From contig SVFN01000004.1 of NCBI GenBank assembly GCA_015056815.1, positions 102,915 through 166,914 of the forward strand: a stretch of DNA of 64,000 nucleotides, in the 5' to 3' direction. Of this stretch, positions 46,956 through 56,262 are shown piece after piece. Under the pieces are notes generated by a model. That model was not told the origin of the DNA. It did not search any database and worked only from the letters and a program-made list of their open reading frames with translations. The stretch's first letter is position 1. Every line of letters starts with the position of its first letter. This stretch comes from Lachnospiraceae bacterium. GTDB taxonomy: Bacteria; Bacillota; Clostridia; Lachnospirales; Lachnospiraceae. Made by a program: the position numbers and the translations under genes.

Positions 46956-47900
46956 TCAGGAGCAATCCGCACTGATCCTGGTACCGGTCTTCCCATGGAG
47001 CGCCGCATTTGTCTTATCGATGGAGGTGATCAGGACGCTGCCGTCAGGGACATTCTCCAGATAAGTAATGGCAGCTTCGATCTTCGGCAGCATATCTCCC
47101 TCTCCGAACTGCCCCTTTTCGATATATTCTTTTGCCTGACTGACTGTCATCTCAGTGATCGGAGCCTGTGTGTCTTTGCCAAAATCTGTGTAAACAGCCT
47201 CAACGCTGGTCAGAATGATAAATTCATCGGCTTTTAAGTCACTTGCCAGTTTGCCGGCGATGCAATCCTTCTCGATGACCGCTGAGGCACCCTTTAGGAC
47301 ATGCTTCTGCTCAATGACCGGAATACCGCCTCCGCCGCAGGCAATCACGACCTGTCCGGCGTCTGCCAGTGTGCGGATCGTTTCGATCTCTACGATGTCA
47401 ATGGGTTTGGGAGCTGCAACGACTCTGCGAAAGCCCTTACCCGGCACCTCTGTCACATAATTTCCTTTTTTGATCTCGATCTCGGCATCTTCGCTGCTCA
47501 TGTAGCGCCCGATTGCCTTCTTCGGCTCATAAAAGGCTTCATCATACGGATCTACCGTGACCTGTGTCAAGATCGTGCTGACCGGCTTCGAGATCCCGCG
47601 GGAGAGAAGCTCTGAGCGGAGAGAATTCTGGATATCATATCCCACGTACCCCTGACTCATGGCAGAGCAGACACACATCGGTGCGGGGGAATAATCAATG
47701 TATATACGTCTAAGCTCCGTCATGGCCTTGTGGATCATGCTGACCTGCGGACCGTTGGAATGGGTGATGGTAAGCTGACAGCCTGCCTCCACCAGATCTG
47801 CCAGTGCCCGTGCCGTATCCTTAACGGCGTCCCACTGATCGGAGATCGTATAGCCAAGTGCTTCATGACCGAGAGAAACAACAACTTTTTTCTTACTCAT
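46956..47900 (-). CDS. arcC: Carbamate kinase
   Basis: KKVVVSLGHEALG, THSNGPQVSMI, VIACGGGGIPVIE, VIEKDCIAGKLASDLKADEFIILTSVEAVY. Start taken at MSKKK. Confidence 0.93.
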   Translation of the reverse strand: MSKKKVVVSLGHEALGYTISDQWDAVKDTARALADLVEAGCQLTITHSNGPQVSMIHKAMTELRRIYIDYSPAPMCVCSAMSQGYVGYDIQNSLRSELLSRGISKPVSTILTQVTVDPYDEAFYEPKKAIGRYMSSEDAEIEIKKGNYVTEVPGKGFRRVVAAPKPIDIVEIETIRTLADAGQVVIACGGGGIPVIEQKHVLKGASAVIEKDCIAGKLASDLKADEFIILTSVEAVYTDFGKDTQAPITEMTVSQAKEYIEKGQFGEGDMLPKIEAAITYLENVPDGSVLITSIDKTNAALHGKTGTRISADCS

Positions 47901-48156
47901 AGGATACCTCTTTCTTGTGCATAGTTTCATATAGTGTAATTATGTTTATCATACCGCAAAATACGGATTCTGACAATAGGCATGGGGTTTAAACAATGAC
48001 CGTCAGAATCTTTCTGGTTTGGCTTTACAAGAAACAAAAAAGCAAATAGAATATAACAAGAAGAAAAACAGATAAAATCGGAAACAGGAAGAGTTTAAGA
48101 AAGAAGTGTACAGATGCAAACAGGAACAAGAAAAACAAGGGACAGGGAGGTAACAG

Positions 48157-49566
48157 ATGAAGAGACAAAAATGTAAAAAAACAATTCAAAGAATGGGAAC
48201 AATCTTTCTGACGTTTGCATTGTTGGTGCAAAATACAGCTGTGGCGACAAGTGTGAGGGCGGAAAGTGTTTCGCAAAATAATAGCAGTATTTCGGCAGAG
48301 ACTGCTTCCGCATCAGATCTGAAAAATCCGATCCACTACTGTGACAAAGAAAATCCAAAAGACAACGATTATACAGAATGGAGTTATGTGTATTTCGGCT
48401 CTTATCCGCAAACAGAAGTGACGGATCGTTCGATCATTGATCAGATTGATGCGAATCTGTCTGATTCGGGAGATACTTTGGTGAACGGTGTGAAATACCG
48501 AAAGATCAGGATCAGTGATGCCAATAATAATTATTATTTTAATGAACATAAATATGTAACATTCCGCTACTTTAAGTGGGAACCGATTTTGTGGAAAGTT
48601 TTGAATACAAATGGGAGTAAAGCATTTTTGGCATCAGCAAAGGGGTTGGATTGTCAGGAGTATAACGAAGAGAGTGCAGATGTGACATGGGAAACATGTT
48701 CGATCCGAAAGTGGCTGAATGGTTACAGTGGCTATACGGAGACGGACAGAAACAGAGGACAGAGTTTTACTGTAACTGATTTTTATTCTACTGCCTTTAA
48801 CGAGACTGAGCAGAAAGCGATTCTGCAGACCACGCTGATCAATTCAGGTGATCCCGACATAGGTGCTGCCGGTGGAAATGATACGACAGATAAGGTTTTT
48901 TTATTGTCGTGGGATGATATTAGGAATACAGCGTACGGCTTTTGTGAGGATGATTATTGCCAGACTCCTTCCAGACAGGTGAAAGTAACTGATTATGGCT
49001 ATGCGATCGGGGCATTTGCGGATGAAGATGAAACAACGCCGGAGGTTCAAATGGGAACGAACTGGTGGCTGCGCTCACACGGTTCACTGAGTTCTACTGC
49101 GATGGGGGTTTATGTGGGGGGAAATGCAGAAAGAGGAGGCCAGACTGTTGTTGATGACAATCATCGCGCTGTGGTACCGGCAGTGTATTTAAATCTTTCC
49201 TCTAATGTATGGACTGTTGCAAACAGCGGAAGTACCAATACAAATACAGAGAAGAAGATCATAACCCCTTCCAATAATACGATAACACTTAACACACCGG
49301 TTCTGTCGCTGAAAAAAGCAAAGAAATCCTTTAAAGCCGCATGGAAAAAGGCCGGTGATGTGGATGGTTATGAATTACAGTATTCTTTAAAAAAGAATTT
49401 CAAATCCTTCAAAACAAAGAAGTTATCAGCAAAGAAAACGTCCATAACAGTAAAAAAACTGAAATCAAAAAAGAAATATTATGTCAGGATCAGAAGCTAT
49501 AAGCTGGTAAATGGTGAGAAGAAATATTCCTTATGGAGTAAGACAAAAAATGTGAAAACGAAATAA
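48157..49566 (+). CDS. Secreted DUF6273-like protein with C-terminal Fn3-like module
   Basis: N-terminal hydrophobic signal region; YFGSYPQTEVTD, WWLRSHG, VVPAVYLNL; C-terminal GYELQYSLKKNFKSF ... KYYVRIRSYKLVNGEKKYSLWS. Confidence 0.75.
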   Translation: MKRQKCKKTIQRMGTIFLTFALLVQNTAVATSVRAESVSQNNSSISAETASASDLKNPIHYCDKENPKDNDYTEWSYVYFGSYPQTEVTDRSIIDQIDANLSDSGDTLVNGVKYRKIRISDANNNYYFNEHKYVTFRYFKWEPILWKVLNTNGSKAFLASAKGLDCQEYNEESADVTWETCSIRKWLNGYSGYTETDRNRGQSFTVTDFYSTAFNETEQKAILQTTLINSGDPDIGAAGGNDTTDKVFLLSWDDIRNTAYGFCEDDYCQTPSRQVKVTDYGYAIGAFADEDETTPEVQMGTNWWLRSHGSLSSTAMGVYVGGNAERGGQTVVDDNHRAVVPAVYLNLSSNVWTVANSGSTNTNTEKKIITPSNNTITLNTPVLSLKKAKKSFKAAWKKAGDVDGYELQYSLKKNFKSFKTKKLSAKKTSITVKKLKSKKKYYVRIRSYKLVNGEKKYSLWSKTKNVKTK

Positions 49567-49575
49567 CAGAAAATA

Positions 49576-49622
49576 AAAACAGTACGGTTGCGATTGTAAT
49601 ATTGCAGCCGTACTGTTTTTTC
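49576..49622. terminator. Bidirectional intrinsic terminator
   Basis: AAAACAGTACGGTTGC ... GCAGCCGTACTGTTTTTT. Confidence 0.85.
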
Positions 49623-49629
49623 GGATAAG

Positions 49630-52600
49630 CTATTGTCGAAGCTTATACAGTACTGCCTCCGTAACGGCGTCGGCATAAACGGAAGAATCAGTCTGTCCGT
49701 CAAAGTCCAGGCGGATATTGTGGATATCCTCTGTTAAGAGCCATGCGGGATTCATTCCAAGAGGAATGAGCAGCGTGCCGTCCGCAATGTCGCAGGTGAT
49801 GGTGTTACTGTCATGGAGACTGCCGTCTGTACTGTTAAAGGTAATGGTTACGCTGCCGGGGGCACTTATGCCTGCGCTCTCTGCTGTCGCGATCAGACGG
49901 GAGGTATCCAGTGTCAGGGCGAGCATATCATATTCTTTGCCGTTTATGAGGGGCAAAGCATTCTGTGTAAGGTCGATCGAATGGCCGCCGGCCTTAGGAG
50001 TAAGCGGCTGCTCTGCCAAAAGCAGAGGTTTCAGACTCTCTAAGGAGCGACCCAGGGAATCCGGTACTTTTCCAAAGGTCAGGGGAGCAGAGTACTCCCT
50101 GTAATCGTCCGGAGTCTTACCCGGATAGAGCTGCCCAAACAGCTCCTTCGGGTAAAAACATTCATCTTCGGCGCAGTACACATAATCATGGGTGTGCATC
50201 CAGTAATATACATAGTAATCGCAATCCGGTTCCATCAGGAAAACGACAGGACGTTCTTTTGCGGCATTTTCTATGATCTTCTGCTGCGCAGGATAGCCCT
50301 TGGCCGCCTGGATAAAGCCGGTATTGCAGGTCTTGACGTCGTTAAAGTAATAAAAACCCTGCCCGTCAAATCCCATATAATACATATCCTTCTTTACAGC
50401 ACTGCATTTATCGATCACGCTTTGATAATGCTTTATGTAAGAAAGCTGGTCAGAGACGATAAAGCCTTTTCCAAGCATTTCTTTGTTATGATCTGCCAGA
50501 TCGGTATCTTCGGATTTTATGAAGATCTCCGGCACCTCGTAATGGTCATAAATCTTGGCGGTATCGTCTAAAAACAGTTCAGACTCTCCGTTCGGATAGA
50601 CCCACATGGCCGGCGTTTTGACATCTGCCACATTACGATAGAGGATCATGGGAAGGCTGATCAGGCAGGCAATCAACAGAATGTGCCTAAACGGAAGGGA
50701 AAGACCTCCTTTATAATCCTGTTTCTTTCTGTCATCCTCCCATGCGATCAGCAGTACCGGAAGGAAAATACCCGCCAGTGCGCAGAGAATATAGGAGGTG
50801 CGTGAGAGCAAAACGTCCGTATCCGCCCGTACTAAGGTATACGTATAGGAGACGCACAGTGTAATGGCGCCACCTGACGCAAACAGCAGGTAAGGGTTCG
50901 AAGCGGCTTGTTGCAAAACAGCTTTTACGGGAAAAGCTTCGTCGGTTTGTTTTTGTACCAAAATGGGATCTTTCCAAAACAGCAAAACGGTGTCGGCAAA
51001 TACCCAGACGCCGATCAGCGGCAGGAAAAACCGCAGACCGAAATAACAAAGGCTCTGCAGATAAGCATGCTCACCAAGATACGGCATAAACTTCTCCGGA
51101 ACACTTTGACCGAACAGACAGATGCCATCGGCTAATATCGTTTGTGAGGAGTAAGTCAGGGTGTGTGCAAGCATTTTTCGAAGAAGCGGTATGCAATATA
51201 CGACCGGCGCGAGCACCAGAAGCAGATATCCGTAATTGCCGGGCTTTTTTAATTCAGTCTTTTCTTTTAAAATATGATAAAACTGCCAGACTCCGAAAGG
51301 GAGTGTTCCCAAAAGCAGTGCCGCACCAAACAGCGGATAATAAAGCCCTGCCACGAAGCAGCAAAAGATCCAGAACAAAACCCAACGGAAACGCAGCTTA
51401 CGAAGGGAAGGCAGGAATAAAAGCAGCAAAAACGGCAGTACCAGATACTGTCTGTTGTAACAGGGCAGACAGAAAAATACCGCAAATAACAGCGCAAATA
51501 ATCCTCCGGTATGCTTGTGGATCAGATACATGGTAAACAGACAGACGATGACCATCAAAATGGAAACAGCAGGAGAATAGTCGCTGGCTGTTTTCCCCAA
51601 AAGAATGTTCTGAATGGCACCGATCGAAAACGGAAACAGCCCCGATACCGGGGTGTATTCCTCATAGAGCCTCTGCCCCAGCCCGAAAACCTGTTGCCAG
51701 GGGATCATCTGCTCTCCATGATGATGCTGATCCGGCTGTGCGTACATGGGACAGGCGGAAAAGGAATTGTAGGCAAACAGAAGCATCACCGTCGCAGAGC
51801 TGATCAGGCGGGAGAGGGGGGCAAAGAACGCCTCCTTTTTCAGCCGGTAAATGTGGTCAAGCTGTGCGATGAAAAACAGTGCGGTCAGGATGCCGAAAAA
51901 CAGATAATAGCCTCCGGCAAAGCGTACAGTGATCCATTCACCGCGGTAATGGTAACGATCCACGAACCAGATCGCCAAAACACCTGTGATGGGAAGTTGC
52001 AGATAAAGGATCATCCGCTTTAATAACGTCTGACTCTGGCTTAAAAAATACAGTGCGGCAAGAACGGTTGCGGCACCATATCCATACAAAGACAGATGAA
52101 TGGGCAGAGCCGGCAGGAAACGGATCAGCACCGTACAGATGCCCGCCGCAGCATAGTAGCTGAGTACATAAACACACAGGAGTGACGGAGCGTCGACAGG
52201 CTTTAACAGTGCGGCGATCAGATAGACGCCGCTCAGTAATAAAAGCCCTTTATTGTATTCCCGATAGATCAGAAAATGAGCGAGATTCGGTACCAGTAAA
52301 AGCGGCAGGAATTTTAAATAAGCCAGCCGCAGAAGGAAAAAGTGTTTGAATTTACTATCCTGTGTTATGTCAACCGACGACCCGGTCTGCTCCTCTATTA
52401 CAGTGTTTGGATCACAAGAGCCGCCGGATTTCGAAAAACGCATCGATAAATAGAAAAATATCCCCAACAAAACGATCCCTGCCGCCAGAAGGCACCAGAA
52501 TAACCCAAGCTCCCCGGATTTGTTAAAACCGCTTCGGGCAACGTTTTCGAGGATCAGATCCGAAAAAATCTGATCGGTCTGGCTGACTTTGGGAAATAAA

Positions 52601-52674
52601 AATAAAAACATCGGATAAGTGAACAGGATCGTTAAGATCAGACAGATCCATGGAAAACTGCTTTTTTGCTTCAT
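49630..52674 (-). CDS. Very large polytopic membrane protein with extracytoplasmic C-terminal domain, function unknown
   Basis: 1014 aa; long hydrophobic N-terminal two-thirds, soluble C-terminal third. Confidence 0.55.
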   Translation of the reverse strand: MKQKSSFPWICLILTILFTYPMFLFLFPKVSQTDQIFSDLILENVARSGFNKSGELGLFWCLLAAGIVLLGIFFYLSMRFSKSGGSCDPNTVIEEQTGSSVDITQDSKFKHFFLLRLAYLKFLPLLLVPNLAHFLIYREYNKGLLLLSGVYLIAALLKPVDAPSLLCVYVLSYYAAAGICTVLIRFLPALPIHLSLYGYGAATVLAALYFLSQSQTLLKRMILYLQLPITGVLAIWFVDRYHYRGEWITVRFAGGYYLFFGILTALFFIAQLDHIYRLKKEAFFAPLSRLISSATVMLLFAYNSFSACPMYAQPDQHHHGEQMIPWQQVFGLGQRLYEEYTPVSGLFPFSIGAIQNILLGKTASDYSPAVSILMVIVCLFTMYLIHKHTGGLFALLFAVFFCLPCYNRQYLVLPFLLLLFLPSLRKLRFRWVLFWIFCCFVAGLYYPLFGAALLLGTLPFGVWQFYHILKEKTELKKPGNYGYLLLVLAPVVYCIPLLRKMLAHTLTYSSQTILADGICLFGQSVPEKFMPYLGEHAYLQSLCYFGLRFFLPLIGVWVFADTVLLFWKDPILVQKQTDEAFPVKAVLQQAASNPYLLFASGGAITLCVSYTYTLVRADTDVLLSRTSYILCALAGIFLPVLLIAWEDDRKKQDYKGGLSLPFRHILLIACLISLPMILYRNVADVKTPAMWVYPNGESELFLDDTAKIYDHYEVPEIFIKSEDTDLADHNKEMLGKGFIVSDQLSYIKHYQSVIDKCSAVKKDMYYMGFDGQGFYYFNDVKTCNTGFIQAAKGYPAQQKIIENAAKERPVVFLMEPDCDYYVYYWMHTHDYVYCAEDECFYPKELFGQLYPGKTPDDYREYSAPLTFGKVPDSLGRSLESLKPLLLAEQPLTPKAGGHSIDLTQNALPLINGKEYDMLALTLDTSRLIATAESAGISAPGSVTITFNSTDGSLHDSNTITCDIADGTLLIPLGMNPAWLLTEDIHNIRLDFDGQTDSSVYADAVTEAVLYKLRQ

Positions 52675-52921
52675 AATGATACCGCCTTTTGTTTTCGTTT
52701 ACAGTGCTCTTTTCATAGAAACCGTTTTTTATTGTAATATACCCATGAGGGAAATGCAAGGAGGGGAGAGGGAATACATTTGAAGGCACGGGTCAACTTA
52801 AGCTCGCAAACTGGTATTTATGCTGGTTTGCGGCCTTTGATTTTGATCAAATCCCTTGAATCCCTTCGCGGGCAGATGTTAAAATGAAACAAAGATAGAT
52901 ACAAAGTGAGAAGAAGTACAG

Positions 52922-54385
52922 ATGTTTAAATGCCTTCTTTTTATTAGTTCATTCGTTCTGATCGGAGGGAAAATGATAAAGAGAAAAGAAACGTATAAAG
53001 CTATTGCGGGTAAGATCATGATCTGTCTGTTACTTTTAGGTTTTCTGCAAAGGGAAACTCTGAGAGCGCAGGAGACATCCAAAGTCTTTGGTGATTCTGT
53101 TTACTGTTGGTACGAAAGCGATCTGGACGATCCGGATCCTGTGATCACAAGATTTCGTCAGTTACAGGTGACAGATCTGTATCTGAATATGTCAGTGCCC
53201 GAAGATCATGCAGAGCTGTTAGGCAAACTGGAAGCGGACGGGATCGTGACATATGATCTGAAAGGACAGCCTGAGTGGTATGCAAAGCCGGAAGCTGTGA
53301 CGGAGCGGATCGATGAGCTTCATATGTATAATGAGGCACATGAGAGTGGAAAGATCACAGGGATCACGCTGGATATCGAGCCCTATGTGATGGATGGATT
53401 CAACGAAGCCCCCGTTTTGGGAATGGAACAGCTGGCAGAGACGTTTGAGACGATTTATGCTTATGCTGGTGAGAAGGGATTGAAAGTAGTCTTAGCCATT
53501 CCGTACTGGTATGATGAATATACGACGAGCGAAGAGTATACGGCGAAAGAACGTAAAAGAGCCGCAGAGGCGTTTGCAAAGATCGTAAAAAACTGTGACC
53601 GCATCAGTGTGATGAACTATACCCGCAGTAACATGACGAAGCACATCAAAGAAGAGATCGGCCTTGCAGCAGAGTTTGGCAAAGAAATCGAGTCTACAGC
53701 AGAGTTTGGCATGCATTCCGGGAAAGACAATCCCCGGGAGGATACCTTTTATTATGAAAAGGATCCCCTTGCAGCGGCACATGATGCGTGGAGAGAGATC
53801 CGGACAGAATATTCCTATGAGAAGCTGCACTTTGCCTACCATCATCTGGGAATGCTGTTAAAGATCGATCAAAGAATGGAGGAAAGCCAGGAAGAGGAAC
53901 ACAAGGAGCAAGAGGCAGATACTTTTGTGCCGGCTGACAGAAGCGGTACGATCCTGACCTGCGGCAGTCTTTGTTATCGGCTGGAAAATGATCATGAGGT
54001 GGTCTGTACAGGTGTGGCAGATGAGAATGTGCGGTCGGTCAGTATCCCGCAGAGCATTTCAGTAAACGGAAACGAATATGCGGTCACAAAGATCGGAACG
54101 TCAGCGTTTGCCGGAAAGAAAAAGATTTTCAAGGTTGTGATCGGAAAAAACATTACTGTGATCGAAGCCAACGCCTTTTACGGCTGCAAAGGTCTGAAAA
54201 AGATCAGGATCCGGATCGGAAAGCCGAAAAGGATTGGCAGACATGCATTCCAGGGAATCGCAAAGAAGGCTGTTTTTCGGCTGGAAGGAACGCTAAAGGC
54301 GAAAAAGAACTTAAAAAAAGTACTGCAAAAGAAAAAGACAGGATTTAGAAAAACATGGAGGATACCGGTAAAAAAGTACAGATAA
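52922..54385 (+). CDS. Secreted protein with TIM-barrel-like domain and BspA-type LRR_5 tail
   Basis: Hydrophobic N-terminus; GITLDIEPYVM and VVLAIPYWYDEY barrel-like strands; C-terminal YAVTKIGTSAFAGKKKIFKVVIGKNITVIEANAFYGCKGLKKIRI LRR_5 pattern. Confidence 0.65.
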   Translation: MFKCLLFISSFVLIGGKMIKRKETYKAIAGKIMICLLLLGFLQRETLRAQETSKVFGDSVYCWYESDLDDPDPVITRFRQLQVTDLYLNMSVPEDHAELLGKLEADGIVTYDLKGQPEWYAKPEAVTERIDELHMYNEAHESGKITGITLDIEPYVMDGFNEAPVLGMEQLAETFETIYAYAGEKGLKVVLAIPYWYDEYTTSEEYTAKERKRAAEAFAKIVKNCDRISVMNYTRSNMTKHIKEEIGLAAEFGKEIESTAEFGMHSGKDNPREDTFYYEKDPLAAAHDAWREIRTEYSYEKLHFAYHHLGMLLKIDQRMEESQEEEHKEQEADTFVPADRSGTILTCGSLCYRLENDHEVVCTGVADENVRSVSIPQSISVNGNEYAVTKIGTSAFAGKKKIFKVVIGKNITVIEANAFYGCKGLKKIRIRIGKPKRIGRHAFQGIAKKAVFRLEGTLKAKKNLKKVLQKKKTGFRKTWRIPVKKYR

Positions 54386-54419
54386 ATGCTGTTAACACCC
54401 ACATAGCCCGACCCAATTT

Positions 54420-54455
54420 GTTACTATTCACAGTCGATCTGCTTGTGAAAGTAAC
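54420..54455 (-). repeat. Dispersed hairpin element, copy 2 (inverted)
   Basis: GTTACTATTCACAGTCGATCTGCTTGTGAAAGTAAC; both arms pair and match the elements at 42241 and 59091 on the opposite strand. Confidence 0.8.
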
Positions 54456-54620
54456 GGATTTTGCCATTTGTAACCCCAATATTACTCTGCTTGATGGTCA
54501 CCGTCTTGACAGATAAACATCAGATGGCATATCATAAAGAGAATAGGCGTTTCTAACGATTCGGGTGAGCGAAGCGTTAGAAAGCGCGGTAGATATTTTT
54601 CAAAAAAGGATTAGGCTGAC

Positions 54621-56225
54621 ATGGTAGAGAAGCAATGGAAAGAAATGAAAAAAGAAGAGAAAGCAGTCTGTATCGGCAGTCTGGGGCTGGCCGGCATTAC
54701 GATTCTGGCGTTAGTCCTGTTTGCCCTGTTTTGCATGGACAATCTGATGCATTCGGACATGAGTGCGGAAGTGATCCTGTCAAAACTTCTGGCGGATGAA
54801 CATAAACTTGTCATGACAAAGGACTGGTATTATTCTACCGAGTTAAGAGTGATCTACTCCCAGCTTATTATGACCCCTTTGTTTTATGTGTTCAAAAGCT
54901 ACCGTCTGGTAAAGCAGATTTCGATTTTGATCTTCTATGTGTTGCTGGTATTTGCGTATCGAAAGCTCGTGAAGCGCATTCATGTGGAGAAGAGCTTTGA
55001 ACTGTTAGGGCTGGCGCTTTTGTTTGCACCCTTATCCAATGAATATCTGGATATGCTTCTGATCGGATGCTTCTATACATCCCAGGTAATCTGCACATAT
55101 CTGCTGTTATCTCTGTTTTTTAAGAAAAAAGAAAAAACGAAGGAGTGGCTTTTGCAGGGAGCAGTCTTTACCGTGGCGGCTTTTATCCTGGGGCTTTCCG
55201 GACTGCGCTATCTGGCAAGCCTGTTTATACCGGTAGTTTTAGCAGGCTTTTTTTTGCTGTGTGAGCTGGAAGAGCCTCTGAAAAAGGAGACGTTTTACGG
55301 AGCGATCCTGCGGGAAAGACTGCATGTGCTTTTATTTGCACTGGCAGGACTTTTGGGCGCGTTAGCAGGTTTTTTGGTCAACAAATTCGTACTGGCCAAG
55401 CAGTATTCCTTTGATACGACGAGCGAAGTGGCGTTTGTGCCGCTTTCGGAAGTGCCGGGACGTTTTCTGGATTCGATCCGGCTGATGTTTGAATTTTTCG
55501 GCTACACGCAGATTCAGGCAGTTACACCGCGTGGGATCGTGAATGTGATCAAGGCAGCCTTTTTTGCACTGATCGTCGGCGCCTCCCTCTATCTTTGGAA
55601 GAACCGCCGTACCCTTTTGACGGAAGTGGAGAAGCTGCTGTTTTATTATTTTCTGGCAGCGTTTCTGTTAAACTGGTATATGCTGGTATTTACCAATGTC
55701 CTGCTGCAGTATCGCTACTGGCTCCCGGTTTATGTGATCGGGGTGTTTGTGCTTCTTTTGTTTTTCAAGGTTTATCATCCGAAGAATCAGCTTCCGGTCT
55801 GGACGCTTACCGCACTGTGTGTGTTTACGGTTCTTGGTTCTCTCTATGGGGAGCTCTGGCAGGATGTGAAGTACAATGACTGTGAAAAACGCTATGCTTA
55901 TATGGATTTTCTGGAAGAAAATGAGTATGATTTCGGCTATGCGACTTTCTGGAATGCCAGTGTATCCGAATATTTAAGCAACGGCACGATCCATGTGGCA
56001 AGTCTGGGACTGAATGATCTCGAACAGCCCTACAAATGGCTGCAGCCGAAGTGGTATTATCAAAAAGGCTATCATACCGGCAGGTGTTTCCTTTTGTTGG
56101 CCAATTCCGAAGCGGCGGGCATGGAAAAAGGGGATTTTACCATTATGGATCATCCGAAGCTGGTCTATAAAGATGAATATTATTCAATTTATGAGGACGA
56201 TGGAGGAATGTATATTTTTGAGTAA
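54621..56225 (+). CDS. Polytopic membrane protein, GT-C-like
   Basis: 534 aa polytopic with a short soluble C-terminus. Confidence 0.5.
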   Translation: MVEKQWKEMKKEEKAVCIGSLGLAGITILALVLFALFCMDNLMHSDMSAEVILSKLLADEHKLVMTKDWYYSTELRVIYSQLIMTPLFYVFKSYRLVKQISILIFYVLLVFAYRKLVKRIHVEKSFELLGLALLFAPLSNEYLDMLLIGCFYTSQVICTYLLLSLFFKKKEKTKEWLLQGAVFTVAAFILGLSGLRYLASLFIPVVLAGFFLLCELEEPLKKETFYGAILRERLHVLLFALAGLLGALAGFLVNKFVLAKQYSFDTTSEVAFVPLSEVPGRFLDSIRLMFEFFGYTQIQAVTPRGIVNVIKAAFFALIVGASLYLWKNRRTLLTEVEKLLFYYFLAAFLLNWYMLVFTNVLLQYRYWLPVYVIGVFVLLLFFKVYHPKNQLPVWTLTALCVFTVLGSLYGELWQDVKYNDCEKRYAYMDFLEENEYDFGYATFWNASVSEYLSNGTIHVASLGLNDLEQPYKWLQPKWYYQKGYHTGRCFLLLANSEAAGMEKGDFTIMDHPKLVYKDEYYSIYEDDGGMYIFE

Positions 56226-56262
56226 CTGATAACACAGGCTTTAAGGAAAGCGGGAGATACTT

